NCBI RefSeq assembly: GCF_900456975.1
Contig: NZ_UGYM01000002.1
Span: forward strand, 2,976,001 to 3,040,000
Reading direction: 5' to 3'
Source of the DNA: Shewanella baltica
GTDB lineage: Bacteria; Pseudomonadota; Gammaproteobacteria; Enterobacterales; Shewanellaceae
Length of the DNA stretch: 64,000 nt
Numbering within the stretch: the stretch's first letter is position 1; every line of letters starts with the position of its first letter. A program made the position numbers and the translations under genes. Below the pieces are notes generated by a model. It was not told where the DNA came from. It made no database searches and saw only the letters and a program-made list of their open reading frames with translations. Below, in pieces: positions 17,844 to 27,933 of the stretch.

Positions 17844-18872
17844 ATGACAAGCTCACCTAAACAGACTCGCTCACAACATCCATTATCACTTGTGGGTGAA
17901 GACAATGGCTTACAGTGTACTGCGCAGCAAGGCTTGGTCGAGCCCGCATTGCCGTTAACCTTCTTCGAACATGGCTCGATTGAAACGATTCAACAGTTTA
18001 TTCAGCATCTGACCGAGCCGGTGATTATCGTCAATGCCCAAGGTTACATTTACTTTAGCAATAGCAAAGGTGCTGACTTACTGACATGCCCGCAGGCCAG
18101 TTTGAAGGGACAAGATTGGCGCAACTTTTTGACCGAGCACCATCAAGCTCGCTACGACAATCTGCTGAGCAATGATATTAAACTAGGCAAAAACTGCGGC
18201 ATTCCAGTGCAGCACTGCGCCGAAGAAATCACCCTCATTACCGCCTCAGGCAAAGCAAAAGATGTCGAGCTCTCCATTTCCTACATCCCCAGCCATGAAC
18301 CTCTGTTCGTGATGATGATGCACGATTTAACGCAGCACAAAGCGGAGAATCAAAAGCTACGTAAATTGGCCGCCACAGATTCACTGACTGGGCTGGCGAA
18401 CCGCCGATACTTCGACGAAATGCTGCATCACTATTGGGAAGAATGCACGGGTAAGCTGCGCCCTATCAGCGTGGTGATTATCGATGTGGATTATTTCAAA
18501 GTGTTCAACGACCAATTCGGCCATATCCAAGGCGACGAATGCCTACGTAAGATTGCCAAAGTGATTGCTGACATAGTGCCAATAGACATTGGCCTGGCAG
18601 CGCGTTACGGCGGCGAAGAATTCGCGCTAATTCTACCAAGCCACAATGCCAAAATGGCACTGACGATTGCCCAAAAAGTGCAGCAAGGGATTAATGACCT
18701 GCGCTTTACTGAGCAAGGCCTGCGCGACTATGTCTCTGTGAGCGCGAGCCAAGGGATTGCGAGTGAAATCAATGGCCAATTCCGTACCTCACTCGCCATG
18801 CTGTGCGCCGCCGATACCGCATTGTATCGCGCCAAAGCCGATGGCCGTGACAGGATCAATACGTCGCTTTAA
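17844..18872 (+). CDS. Diguanylate cyclase with PAS sensor
   Basis: 342 residues from the ATG at 17844. GGAG lies ten bases upstream; the ATG at 17835 is only one base from it and is rejected. Residues ~45-165 form a PAS domain ([23 protein letters not shown]). Residues ~175-340 are a GGDEF domain: [30 protein letters not shown] and active-site GGEEF, so it should make cyclic di-GMP from two GTP. The inhibitory RxxD I-site normally just before GGEEF is not present (IDIGLAARY instead). No membrane segment is predicted, so it senses an internal cue. A hairpin lies downstream at 18956-18986. Confidence 0.88.
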   Translation: MTSSPKQTRSQHPLSLVGEDNGLQCTAQQGLVEPALPLTFFEHGSIETIQQFIQHLTEPVIIVNAQGYIYFSNSKGADLLTCPQASLKGQDWRNFLTEHHQARYDNLLSNDIKLGKNCGIPVQHCAEEITLITASGKAKDVELSISYIPSHEPLFVMMMHDLTQHKAENQKLRKLAATDSLTGLANRRYFDEMLHHYWEECTGKLRPISVVIIDVDYFKVFNDQFGHIQGDECLRKIAKVIADIVPIDIGLAARYGGEEFALILPSHNAKMALTIAQKVQQGINDLRFTEQGLRDYVSVSASQGIASEINGQFRTSLAMLCAADTALYRAKADGRDRINTSL

Positions 18873-18955
18873 TCCCCATTAATTGGCGACTTATTTAACC
18901 AAAACTGATTTACCCGCGACTTAGTTACCCGCGATGGATTAACCACGGGATGAAT

Positions 18956-18986
18956 TACCCCAGTTGCGCTTTAGCGCACTGAGGTA
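18956..18986. other. Imperfect hairpin between GGDEF and LamG-oxidase genes
   Basis: TACC-CAGT-GCGC pairs with GCGC-ACTG-GGTA around a TTTA loop with single-base bulges. It has no T-run. It may terminate or pause transcription of the GGDEF gene, or act in the leader of the next gene. Confidence 0.35.
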
Positions 18987-19019
18987 AAACACGCAAAGCA
19001 CACGAAAGGACGCACGAAT

Positions 19020-21614
19020 ATGAATAAGCTTGAGGCATCAAGAAATATACGGGCAGTGATTGAAAAAAGCTTACCCGTGAGCACGTCACCCCTTGCCATA
19101 TTTACTTACCAGTGTTGGGTAAAAACCAGCGCAGGTGGGCGTGTGTTCCATTATAACACCGATCGAGAAGATACCTATTTCGCGGTGGATATTAATTCAC
19201 TGGGGCATATTGAATGCGTGATTAATACCACCTTGCTGCGGGTTGAGGCAATTTCAACCTTAGGTGGACTTAACGACAGCCAGTGGCACTTATTGTCTAT
19301 CTGCCATGAATACCATGAAATCAATTGTTATGTGGATGGTGAAATTACCCATACACAACTCAATAATCTGTCACTGCTTGCTGACAATGAGTTTTTAATT
19401 GAAAACGTGTCATTACCCAATCACCGCGACACTCATTTCGATGGTGAAATATTTGGCATAACTTTACTTAATCGATTATTAACCCGAACCGAAATCGTCG
19501 ACTATTATCGTAATCCGGCGCAACAAAAATCGATTACCGAAAATAACCTTTACATTTATCAGCATCATGATGTATATAATTTTCGTGATGAAAACGTTAT
19601 CCCACTTCAAAGACAAAAAGTGCTGCTGGTCATATTTAATGATACTGAATATCAATTCATAAAAACCACCGCGGATAGCAACGCCTATAATCAACAACTG
19701 CCTAAGATTATTCCGCCCCACGAACGCCGAGCCTATATTATTGAGTGTGACTATAACACTTGGCCTAATTTTAATTATGTCGTTAATTACGCGGTGAGCA
19801 ATCAAGCGGATATCACCCTCAATATCGAAGTATTTAAATCGCTAACGGCCTATCGCTCGAATATTAAAGTGACTGTCGCAAATGAACTCGAACGGGATTG
19901 TTTGATTATGCAATCGACCGAAGAAGAATTAAGTGCGGAAGTGCGGATCAGTGAAAACTTAGTGATCACTCAAGCCAAAAACTTTGTTAATTTCATCAAT
20001 GAAGTTCGCGCACACATTCCGGCCGACAATATTATTACCGCTGGCCATTATTATAGTGAACAGCAATTCTCAGTCAGCACGGGTAAGCAAATGATAGCCT
20101 ACCAACAGGCTTGCCAGCTGTTCAACCGCAGGTTACAAAAAAAACCACTGGCGATCATCAAATGCACTTCCACTGAAGAAGTCAAAATCGCCTATAAAGC
20201 AGCCATCGATTATAACTTGCCGATCAGTGTGCGCTCGGGTGGAAATGATCACGAAGGTGAAAGCACTGAAACCAATACCATAGTGTTGGATCTGCTGAAG
20301 ATGGATAGCCTCACTTTAGATCCCATCACAGGTATTGCGGCCATTGGCCCAGGCAATCGCTTTATCAATCTCACCACTGCCCTTGCAAAAAAAGGCGTGA
20401 TGATCCCCCATGGCACCAGTGGCAACGTTGCATTAGCGGGATTTATTATGGGCGGCGGCTCAGGACCTTGGACCCGCAAATACGGCATGTGCTGCGAATC
20501 CCTATTACAGGCAGAAATTGTCCTTGGCATTGGTGAAACCCAAGTCGTCTCGGTTGCCAATAAACCAGAGTTACTTTGGGCGCTCAAGGGTGGCGGCGGA
20601 TTAAGTTATGGCATAGTGACCCGATTTTTTGTGCAAACCTTTCCACTACCGCCTTGCCTGCTCAAGTTTGAATTAGAGTGGAATTGCTATGACAAACAAA
20701 CCCAAGAACTCATTGAGCACACCCCAACCAAAGACATTTTACAGCGCTGGGAAGCCATCATTAATGCCGACAGCACAGGCTGTTTGATTGGTACCAATCT
20801 CAAGATAAATGCCAAACATTTACCCGCAGAACAACACAAAACGACTGACATAGACACTGAGTCGATTAAGCATAACTGCTTGATGTATGGCTTTTGGGAA
20901 GGCAATTCCGCCAGTCTGAATCACTTTATCCAGACACAATTTAATGAGTTTGACCTAGTGCCCAATGATATACGCATCGAGGGGATGGGCGGACTCACCA
21001 AAGCCTACGGTGAAAACTTAATGGCCAATTGGGAAAGGGAATCTTTTCATCATCTGCAAGCGGACTTGCAAGGCATAAACCGCTCACCGACGCCACCCGA
21101 TTTGGATGAGCCCGCGCCCCATAAAGTCACCTCGCGCTTAGTCAATCAAACGGGACTGAGGGACGGTTATAAGCCACTGCTCGAAAGCTTAACCTCTCGC
21201 TATGTGCTTGAAGGTAATCGCCAATTGGGGCTATTTACCTATGTCACCCTTGGCGCCATTGCGGGTGATTATTATCGCACTATGGGTGAAGATCAAAAGA
21301 GTCGCAGCGCCTTCCCCTACAAGGACAGACAATACACGATTCAATATCAAACTTGGTGGAATAACGCGCTGCAAGAGAAACAACAATTGCAGGATAGCCA
21401 AGTGTTTACCCGCATCAATCGTGCACTCGATTGGATTGATGCCAGCCGAAATTATGACATCCCCAACACCTCGGGCGCCTATATCAGCTTCAAAGATAAA
21501 GCCATCCCCACTGATGTGTACTTCGACCATAACTACGCCGCGTTAAAACGGATTAAGGCGGCCTACAGCCAAGATAGCTTTAACCATTTCCGCTCACGTA
21601 AAAGCATTATTTAG
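19020..21614 (+). CDS. LamG-like domain fused to a BBE-type FAD-dependent oxidase
   Basis: 864 residues, AAAGGA upstream of the ATG, no signal peptide. Residues ~1-170 resemble a concanavalin/LamG sandwich (QCWVKTSAGGRVFHYN, DSQWHLLSICHEY, IENCYVDGE-like). About 170-350 is unassigned. About 355-550 is a PCMH-type FAD-binding domain (PISVRSGGNDHEG, HGTSGNVALAG, MGGGSGPWTRKYG), and the end has a berberine-bridge-enzyme C-terminal motif (FDHNYAALKRIKAAY). In covalent BBE-type flavoproteins the His of RSGGH and the Cys eleven residues before GGG hold FAD. Here they are Asn and Ser, so FAD should be non-covalent or differently held. The substrate is unknown; carbohydrates or polyphenols are usual for the family. 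Confidence 0.75.
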   Translation: MNKLEASRNIRAVIEKSLPVSTSPLAIFTYQCWVKTSAGGRVFHYNTDREDTYFAVDINSLGHIECVINTTLLRVEAISTLGGLNDSQWHLLSICHEYHEINCYVDGEITHTQLNNLSLLADNEFLIENVSLPNHRDTHFDGEIFGITLLNRLLTRTEIVDYYRNPAQQKSITENNLYIYQHHDVYNFRDENVIPLQRQKVLLVIFNDTEYQFIKTTADSNAYNQQLPKIIPPHERRAYIIECDYNTWPNFNYVVNYAVSNQADITLNIEVFKSLTAYRSNIKVTVANELERDCLIMQSTEEELSAEVRISENLVITQAKNFVNFINEVRAHIPADNIITAGHYYSEQQFSVSTGKQMIAYQQACQLFNRRLQKKPLAIIKCTSTEEVKIAYKAAIDYNLPISVRSGGNDHEGESTETNTIVLDLLKMDSLTLDPITGIAAIGPGNRFINLTTALAKKGVMIPHGTSGNVALAGFIMGGGSGPWTRKYGMCCESLLQAEIVLGIGETQVVSVANKPELLWALKGGGGLSYGIVTRFFVQTFPLPPCLLKFELEWNCYDKQTQELIEHTPTKDILQRWEAIINADSTGCLIGTNLKINAKHLPAEQHKTTDIDTESIKHNCLMYGFWEGNSASLNHFIQTQFNEFDLVPNDIRIEGMGGLTKAYGENLMANWERESFHHLQADLQGINRSPTPPDLDEPAPHKVTSRLVNQTGLRDGYKPLLESLTSRYVLEGNRQLGLFTYVTLGAIAGDYYRTMGEDQKSRSAFPYKDRQYTIQYQTWWNNALQEKQQLQDSQVFTRINRALDWIDASRNYDIPNTSGAYISFKDKAIPTDVYFDHNYAALKRIKAAYSQDSFNHFRSRKSII

Positions 21615-21658
21615 TTAATATATCGGCATAGCCTAGGGTGAGTTTTTAAGGCAAAATC

Positions 21659-21681
21659 GACGCCGTCCACAGGACGGTGTC
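21659..21681. other. Hairpin in the LamG-oxidase/EamA intergenic region
   Basis: GACGCCGTCC and GGACGGTGTC form a 10-bp stem (one G-T pair) around ACA, 45 bp after the oxidase stop. No T-run follows, so a termination role is only possible. Confidence 0.4.
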
Positions 21682-21719
21682 GCCCCTTAACTCTCTGTTC
21701 ACTCTGTTGTAGGTTATCT

Positions 21720-22859
21720 ATGCCAAGCTCAGCTTTAGCTATCATTTTTGCCCTATTGGCGGCCATTCTTATGGGCACAATCGGTGTATTAGCGCGCTTT
21801 GCCGCCCTGCCCGCCGAGCACATTACCTTCTACCGCTTACTGCTCGGTGCCCTATTTCTATTGGCTTATATGCTATTCACTGGCAAAGGCCATCAGATTC
21901 GCCATAGACCGAGTAAACGCAACTTATACCCAAACAACCTCAAGATGCAGGATTCAGCGGAAATTTAACGCACTTTAGGCAAGGCGGTTATTTGCGGACC
22001 TAGTGGACTAAGTTAAAAATAACCAACACAGCATAAAGTGCGTTAAAACCCGCCGGGACGGAGCGCCTAGGGCACTCCACTTCCGTGTTGCATCAATTCA
22101 AAAGGTAGCCGACATTCTGTCATTGATGCGCCTTGAATTGAAGCACCCTAGGCGCTCTGAAACTCGTATCTTGAGGTTGCTTGGGTATATAATGGCGCTA
22201 TGCTCGCGGGTTTTATGGCGTTTTATATTGAAGCCATTCAGTACACCCAAATGGCCAATGTGATCATGATCATTTACTTAGCCCCAGTGGTGTCGGCTAT
22301 TTTCGCCCATTATTTCTTTGCCGAGAAACTCACCCGCTTAAGCATGGCAAGCGTGGTAGTCGCGCTGATGGGCTTTATGTTAATGATCCCTACAGGACCG
22401 CAGCAAGCGAGCAATCACACTGAATTATTAGGCTATTTTTATGCTTTACTCGCCCTTTTAACCTACTGCGGATTTATGTTAATCAACCGAAAACCGAGTC
22501 TGAGTTCACCCTACCAGAGCACTTTAGTCCAGCTTTGTGTCGGCGCTTTATGCCTGCTGCCCTTAGTGATAAATGCACCGCTGACGCCAAGTTTGCCGCA
22601 AATTGTTTGGTTGATCGCGATTGGATTCTTCCCCGGATTTTTAGCGATATTACTGGCGGTAAAAGCCCTGCGCCAATTGCCAGCAGTCACCTTTGGCACC
22701 CTCGCCTATGTGGAACCGGTTATCGTAGTGACGCTGGCATGGTGGATATTTGGTGAAAGCTTGAGCCCAATGCAATTAAGCGGTGTCGGCTTGATTATTC
22801 TGGCCGGCATTAGCCAAGGCTTTATAAGTCAGCGCAAAGTGCAGGTTGCGAGCGAGTAA
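21720..22859 (+). pseudogene. EamA/DMT-family exporter gene split by a MITE
   Basis: The 5' piece (21720 to about 21926) encodes the first two membrane helices of a drug/metabolite transporter (ALAIIFALLAAILMGTIGVL, FYRLLLGALFLLAYML). The 3' piece, open from 22188 and with an ATG at 22200, encodes the remaining helices, including ANVIMIIYLAPVVSAIF and AYVEPVIVVTLAWWIFGE. Both are in the same phase: taking out 261 bp (21927-22187) joins them into one frame of normal length (~290 residues). The insert brings an in-frame TAA at 21966. The second piece might still be translated as a 219-residue fragment, but loss of transport is most likely. Confidence 0.85.
21925..22189. mobile_element. MITE, ~265 bp, with ~24-bp terminal inverted repeats
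   Basis: The left end begins TATACCCAAACAACCTCAAG and the right end is its inverse (CTTGAGGTTGCTTGGGTATA) with one mismatch in these 20 bp and one more just inside. Internal inverted repeats AACGCACTTTA (21967-21977) / TAAAGTGCGTT (22034-22044) and GAGCGCCTAGG / CCTAGGCGCTC (22061-22071, 22147-22157) allow extensive folding. No transposase is encoded. A TA at each border (21925-21926, 22188-22189) may be the target duplication, as for IS630/mariner-type elements, but the ends cannot be fixed from one copy. Confidence 0.85.
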
Positions 22860-23019
22860 CCCACAAGACTGTCGCCGACACGACTTTAAACAACAGAACT
22901 TTAACAAACAGAAGCCAAGTTGCTGAAATAATATGAAGAAAATAGTGTAAGCTCGACAGAGGATTGATTGAACATTTAACTTAAGATGTGCAACTAAGAT
23001 TTGGGATCAGGAGGTCAAA

Positions 23020-23544
23020 TTGAGAAAGCTACTGTTAGTCATCAGTATATTTTTGCTCAGCGGTTGTTTAGGCATGCCTAAATTGGTTCAACCCGTTAAT
23101 GATTTTGAGCTGAATAAATACTTAGGTAAATGGTACGAAATTGCGCGCTTAGATCATTCATTTGAAAGGGGGTTAAGCCAAGTTAGCGCAGAATACAGCC
23201 TGAAAGACGATGGCGGTGTGATGGTCATTAACCGTGGATTCTCAGCGGCTAAAAACGAATGGAAAGAAGCCGAAGGTAAGGCCTATTTTGTCAATGGGGA
23301 CTCAGAAGGCTATTTGAAAGTCTCCTTCTTTGGGCCATTTTATGGATCGTATGTGGTCTTCGAATTAGATCATGAAAACTACCAATACGCTTTTATATCA
23401 GGGCCCGACACGGGTTATTTGTGGCTACTGGCTAAAACCCCGACTGTGCCAACCGAGGTACTGCAAAAGTTTGTTGAAATGTCTAAAGCCCGCGGTTTTG
23501 ATACCGACAGTTTGATTTATGTGCAGCAAGAGTCAGTGCAATAA
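23020..23544 (+). CDS. blc: Bacterial lipocalin (outer-membrane lipoprotein)
   Basis: 174 residues starting at a TTG that has a near-perfect AGGAGG five bases upstream. The lipoprotein signal is LLLVISIFLLSGC. Lipocalin boxes are present: YLGKWYEIARLDHSFERG (GxW motif), then EAEGKAYF and GPFYGSYVVFELD with GPDTGYLWLLAKTP. E. coli Blc is similar in size, sits on the inner face of the outer membrane and binds lysophospholipids. A symmetric terminator shared with the converging gene follows. Confidence 0.9.
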   Translation: MRKLLLVISIFLLSGCLGMPKLVQPVNDFELNKYLGKWYEIARLDHSFERGLSQVSAEYSLKDDGGVMVINRGFSAAKNEWKEAEGKAYFVNGDSEGYLKVSFFGPFYGSYVVFELDHENYQYAFISGPDTGYLWLLAKTPTVPTEVLQKFVEMSKARGFDTDSLIYVQQESVQ

Positions 23545-23616
23545 CGAGCGTCGCTAATGCGCTAGAATCAAGTGCATAAAAAACTAATCGCTAGATAATA
23601 GACAGATAACAGATAC

Positions 23617-23646
23617 AAAAACGCCGCAATGCATTGCGGCGTTTTT
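23617..23646. terminator. Bidirectional terminator between blc and ybiT
   Basis: A 30-bp perfect palindrome: AAAAACGCCGCAATG followed by its exact inverse. It has A/T runs on both outer edges, so it can end transcripts from both converging genes. Confidence 0.85.
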
Positions 23647-23702
23647 ATTGATGCTGAATTTAGATGCATGCATTTACACATGCAGCTAAATAGCGAATAA
23701 CC

Positions 23703-25295
23703 TTAGACTTCGATGCCTTTGCTGGCAAGGAACTCATCGTAAGTGCCTCTGAAGTCATTCACACCTGTGTGAGTCACTTCGAGGATACGGTTAGCTAGCG
23801 ACGATACGAATGCACGGTCATGACTCACGAAAATCAAGGTGCCTTCGTACATTTCCAGCGCGTTGTTCAATGATTCGATCGATTCCATATCCATGTGGTT
23901 GGTCGGTTCGTCGAGCACTAAAATGTTAGCTTTTTGCATGATGAGCTTGCCGAATAACATACGACCTTTCTCACCACCAGACAGCACTTTGACTGACTTT
24001 TTGATGTCGTCAGAACCAAACAACATACGGCCTAAGATGCCACGTACCGATTGGTCGTCATCTTCTGGTTTGCGCCATTGGCTCATCCACTCGAACAAGG
24101 TCATTTCGTTCGCGAAATCAGACTCATGGTCCTGTGCATAGTAACCAATGTTGGCGTTTTCAGACCATTGGATAGTACCTGCATCCTGCGGGATATCGTG
24201 GATCAGAGTACGTAACAGGGTCGTTTTACCGACGCCGTTTTCACCCAGTACCGCAATGCGCTCGCCCACTTCAACAATCAAGTTTAAGTCTTCAAATAGC
24301 GGCGTGTCGTAACCTTTAGTCAGATTTTCAATCACTAAGGCATTACGGAACAGTTTCTTCTCTTGCTCGAAACGAATGAAGGGGTTCACACGGCTAGAGG
24401 CTTTTACTTCGTCTAACTTAATCTTGTCGATTTGACGGGCACGTGATGTGGCTTGTTTCGCCTTAGAAGCGTTAGCCGAGAAGCGTGCTACGAAGGTTTG
24501 CAGCTCAGAGATCTGGGCTTTTTTCTTCGCATTATCAGACAATAAACGCTCGCGAGCTTGAGTAGCCGCTTGCATATATTCGTCGTAGTTACCTGGGTAA
24601 ACGCGCAATTCGCCATAGTCTAAGTCAGCCATGTGCGTACAGACAGAGTTTAAGAAATATCTATCATGCGAAATGATAACCATAGTACTGCTACGTTGGT
24701 TCAACATGTCTTGTAACCAACGGATTGTGTCGATGTCCAAGTTGTTGGTAGGTTCGTCGAGCAGCAGCACGTCAGGATCAGAGAACAGGGCTTGCGCTAA
24801 CAGTACACGCAGTTTTAAACCCGGTGCGATTTCAGACATCAAACCAAAATGGCTGTCGATACCGATACCTACACCTAACAGCAATTCACCAGCGCGAGAT
24901 TCGGCGGTATAACCGTCCATCTCAGCAAAATCCATCTCTAGGTTGGCAACGGTAATGCCGTCTTCTTCACTCATTTCAGGTAAAGAATAAATACGGTCAC
25001 GCTCTTGCTTTACCTTCCACAGTTCGCGGTGGCCCATGATCACTGTGTCGATCAGGTTGAATTCTTCATAACCGAACTGGTTCTGGCTTAGTTTACCCAG
25101 ACGCTCATTCACATCTAACGAGACGTTACCGCCGCTAGGATCTAGATCACCACACAGGATCTTCATGAAGGTCGATTTACCACAGCCATTTGCGCCGATA
25201 AGACCGTAACGGTTACCACCGCCAAATTTAACTGAGATGTTTTCAAACAGTGGCTTAGCGCCGAACTGCATGGTGATATTTGCTGTTGTGATCAA
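23703..25295 (-). CDS. ybiT: ABC-F family ATPase YbiT
   Basis: 530 residues, the same length as E. coli YbiT as I recall it, with very close sequence throughout ([20 protein letters not shown]). Two ABC domains are present: first Walker [10 protein letters not shown] and second GENGVGKTT. The second signature is LSGGEKGRM, and the Walker B boxes are [11 protein letters not shown] and [11 protein letters not shown]. The inter-domain P-site tRNA interaction linker is rich in K/A ([18 protein letters not shown]). ABC-F proteins act on stalled or initiating ribosomes rather than membranes. The start is TTG with GGAAG upstream. Confidence 0.92.
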   Translation of the reverse strand: MITTANITMQFGAKPLFENISVKFGGGNRYGLIGANGCGKSTFMKILCGDLDPSGGNVSLDVNERLGKLSQNQFGYEEFNLIDTVIMGHRELWKVKQERDRIYSLPEMSEEDGITVANLEMDFAEMDGYTAESRAGELLLGVGIGIDSHFGLMSEIAPGLKLRVLLAQALFSDPDVLLLDEPTNNLDIDTIRWLQDMLNQRSSTMVIISHDRYFLNSVCTHMADLDYGELRVYPGNYDEYMQAATQARERLLSDNAKKKAQISELQTFVARFSANASKAKQATSRARQIDKIKLDEVKASSRVNPFIRFEQEKKLFRNALVIENLTKGYDTPLFEDLNLIVEVGERIAVLGENGVGKTTLLRTLIHDIPQDAGTIQWSENANIGYYAQDHESDFANEMTLFEWMSQWRKPEDDDQSVRGILGRMLFGSDDIKKSVKVLSGGEKGRMLFGKLIMQKANILVLDEPTNHMDMESIESLNNALEMYEGTLIFVSHDRAFVSSLANRILEVTHTGVNDFRGTYDEFLASKGIEV

Positions 25296-25661
25296 AATGA
25301 ACTTCCAAATCGAGTAATGTTGGCCGAGCCAGCTGGCGCCGCTTTAAATAAGCATAAACCAAATAACGCTATGCCGAAGGGGTAAAAATAAACGTGGCAC
25401 TATAGCAGTTTGGGCTAAATTATCAACTACCAAGGCTGATCAAAAGCCAGAGGGAATGCCGAAATCGCCGCACAATGCCTGCGTGAGAAGCGTAATTAAT
25501 TTTACCCTATTGGCTTAGCTTTCAATGTATTCGAGCAGAATGACAATCTGATGACCTTTAGCGTCGCAAAGCTTGCCGACGCTAAAGGCTTATGTAGACA
25601 TAGCCCTAAGCTAACTCAACATACAAATTCAACATTTTGAGTTTGCTTAGGTATCGACAGC
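25296..25661. other. Intergenic region with a perfect 12-bp hairpin
   Basis: No gene seen. A 12-bp perfect inverted repeat, CCTTTAGCGTCG / CGACGCTAAAGG (25555-25566 and 25577-25588), brackets a ten-base loop just downstream of copA. No T-run follows on either strand. The ybiT promoter must lie in the right-hand part near ybiT (25296-25430). Confidence 0.5.
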
Positions 25662-27896
25662 TTATAACTTCTGCCGTCTTAAGCGGTTGGCGTTCGTCAC
25701 TACAGTGAGTGAAGACAAGGCCATGGCGGCACCTGCGATCACTGGGCTTAATAACATGCCCGTGAGTGGATAAAGCACGCCAGCCGCAACCGGTATGCCT
25801 AAGCTGTTATACACAAAGGCGCCAAACAGATTCTGCTTAATATTGGTAATCGTCGCCCGCGACAATGCCAATAAGTTAGCAATCACTATCAACTGCTGCG
25901 ACAGTAAAGTGATATCCGCACTTTCAATCGCCACCTCAGTGCCGGAACCCATCGCAATCCCCACATCGGCGCTCATCAGAGCTGGCGCATCATTAATGCC
26001 ATCCCCTACCATAGCCACCACATGCCCTTGCTTTTGCAAATCCAGCACATGCTGTTGTTTTTGCTCGGGGAGTACGCCGGCAATCACTTCAGTGATGCCC
26101 ACTTGGTCGGCTACCGCCTGCGCCGTTTGTGGGTTATCCCCCGTTAACAGCACGACGCGAATACCCCTTTGCAGCATGGCCGCGATGGCGTCTTTAGCAT
26201 CGGGTTTAATCGGATCGGCCAGCGCGATAGTGGCCACTAACTTGCCCGCTTTGGCGACATAAATCGGAGTTTTACCTTGGTTTGCAAAGCTTAATGTCGC
26301 TTTTGGATCTAAGGCACTACCATCGGAATTAACAATATCCAATGCCGTCATCAAGGCGAGATTACCAATCGCCAGCGATACGCCATCGACCTTGCCCTCA
26401 ATCCCCTTACCTTGATGGTTCGTAAATGCCTGTGTGTCGGGCAATTGCGACAGGGATTGCTTGGCATAACTAACAATCGCCCCCGCTAACGGATGCTCAG
26501 AGTGCTGCTCAAGACTCGCAATTTCACCCAGCAAAGTTTCTTTGTCAGCATCGTTCAGCGTTTGCACTAAATTAAAATCAGTGACTTGCGGCTTGCCTAA
26601 GGTGACAGTGCCGGTTTTATCCAGCACCACACAGTCGACTTTACTGGCGGTTTGCAAGGCCTCGCCATTTTTGACTAACACGCCCATTTGGGCGGCGCGG
26701 CCAACGGCCACCATGATAGACATAGGTGTCGCCAGCCCCAGCGCACAGGGGCACGCTATGATGAGCACGCTCGTCAGCACCACTAACGCATGGCTTAAGG
26801 CGGGTGCTGGCCCCACAAAATACCAAATTGCCGCAGCCAACAGCGCTATCGCCACCACAGTCGGGACAAATACCGCTGAGATTCTGTCAGCCAATCGACC
26901 TATGGGTAATTTCGAGGTTTGCGCTTGCTGCACCAGTGCGATGATTTTGGCGAGCTTGGTATCTTCTTGTCCCGCCGTCACTCGGTAAACCAAACTGCCG
27001 TTGCCATTAACTGTGCCCGCACTCACACTGTCGCCGCGATTTTTAAGCACGGGAATGGGTTCACCTGTGAGCATGGCTTCATCTAATAGGGATTGCCCCG
27101 TTTCGACCTCACCATCGAGGGCAACTCGGTCACCGGGGCGCAAACGCAGCTTATCGCCCAGTTTCAGCTGACTTATCTCAACCTTTTCATCGCCCTTATC
27201 TGTGATCCGAATCGCAGTGGTGGATTGCAATCCAAGTAATCGCTGCACCGCTTCACTGGTTTTGCCGCGCGCTTTAAGTTCCAGTCCGTGACCTAAGTTA
27301 ATCAAACCTAGAATCATCACACTCGCCTCAAAGTACACATGGCGGGTATCCATAGGGAATGCGCTCGGCATAATGACCACCAGCATGGAATAAGCCCATG
27401 CCGTACTGGTGCCCAGCACAATCAGCGTATCCATGTTAGTGGTTTTGGCTTTCAGCGCCCGCCACATGCCTTGGTAGAAATGTCCGCCCGTGGTGACAAG
27501 CAAGGCCAAGGTGACCAGTCCCATAATGCCCCAGCCAAGCTGCATCGCTGGACTGTTGATCATCATCTCGCCGCCCAATAATCCCCACAGCATCATAGGC
27601 ACGCCCACAACAAGCGCCGCTATGGCTTGGCGCATCCGCAGCCGATACTCAGTGGCATCTTCTAGGCGTTTTTCTTCGGCGGCGACTTTCGCATCCACCA
27701 CCACCTGCGCCGGATAACCTGCATTTTCCATCACAGTTAAGGCAGTATCGGCGCTCATCTTACCTTCTACCGTCACTTGTTTATCGGCGAGATTAACACG
27801 CGCTTCGACGCCCGCTTGGGCGGCAAACGCCTTTTCAATTTTCGCGACGCAGCCAGCGCAATTCATATTGGCGACATAGAGTCTGGTCATAGACAT
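25662..27896 (-). CDS. copA: Copper-exporting P1B-type ATPase
   Basis: 744 residues. A single heavy-metal-associated domain starts the protein (MNCAGCVAKIEKAF, CxxC), where E. coli CopA has two. Then come the A-domain TGEP, the membrane metal site CPC (IIACPCALGLATP), phosphorylation motif DKTGT, SEHPLAG with the conserved HP, and GDGINDAPAL in the P-domain. It pumps Cu(I) from the cytoplasm to the periplasm. It is transcribed divergently from cueR. The promoter between them has the stretched 19-bp spacer expected for MerR-type control. Confidence 0.95.
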   Translation of the reverse strand: MSMTRLYVANMNCAGCVAKIEKAFAAQAGVEARVNLADKQVTVEGKMSADTALTVMENAGYPAQVVVDAKVAAEEKRLEDATEYRLRMRQAIAALVVGVPMMLWGLLGGEMMINSPAMQLGWGIMGLVTLALLVTTGGHFYQGMWRALKAKTTNMDTLIVLGTSTAWAYSMLVVIMPSAFPMDTRHVYFEASVMILGLINLGHGLELKARGKTSEAVQRLLGLQSTTAIRITDKGDEKVEISQLKLGDKLRLRPGDRVALDGEVETGQSLLDEAMLTGEPIPVLKNRGDSVSAGTVNGNGSLVYRVTAGQEDTKLAKIIALVQQAQTSKLPIGRLADRISAVFVPTVVAIALLAAAIWYFVGPAPALSHALVVLTSVLIIACPCALGLATPMSIMVAVGRAAQMGVLVKNGEALQTASKVDCVVLDKTGTVTLGKPQVTDFNLVQTLNDADKETLLGEIASLEQHSEHPLAGAIVSYAKQSLSQLPDTQAFTNHQGKGIEGKVDGVSLAIGNLALMTALDIVNSDGSALDPKATLSFANQGKTPIYVAKAGKLVATIALADPIKPDAKDAIAAMLQRGIRVVLLTGDNPQTAQAVADQVGITEVIAGVLPEQKQQHVLDLQKQGHVVAMVGDGINDAPALMSADVGIAMGSGTEVAIESADITLLSQQLIVIANLLALSRATITNIKQNLFGAFVYNSLGIPVAAGVLYPLTGMLLSPVIAGAAMALSSLTVVTNANRLRRQKL

Positions 27897-27933
27897 GGGA
27901 GATCCCTCACTTGATGTTTTACACTATAGGTCT

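Noticed and set aside
17540..17860. 106-residue GTG-started frame after the transposase
   Set aside because: No ribosome site, overlaps the GGDEF start, and has no recognisable domain or regular pattern.
21720..22859. Two separate transporter genes
   Set aside because: Each half lacks part of the EamA fold, and the space between is a MITE whose removal rejoins the frame.
25795..26988. Two long + strand frames (25795-26262 and 26542-26988) opposite copA
   Set aside because: They are antisense shadows of a well-defined P-type ATPase gene; Ser/Ala/Thr-rich translations without domains.
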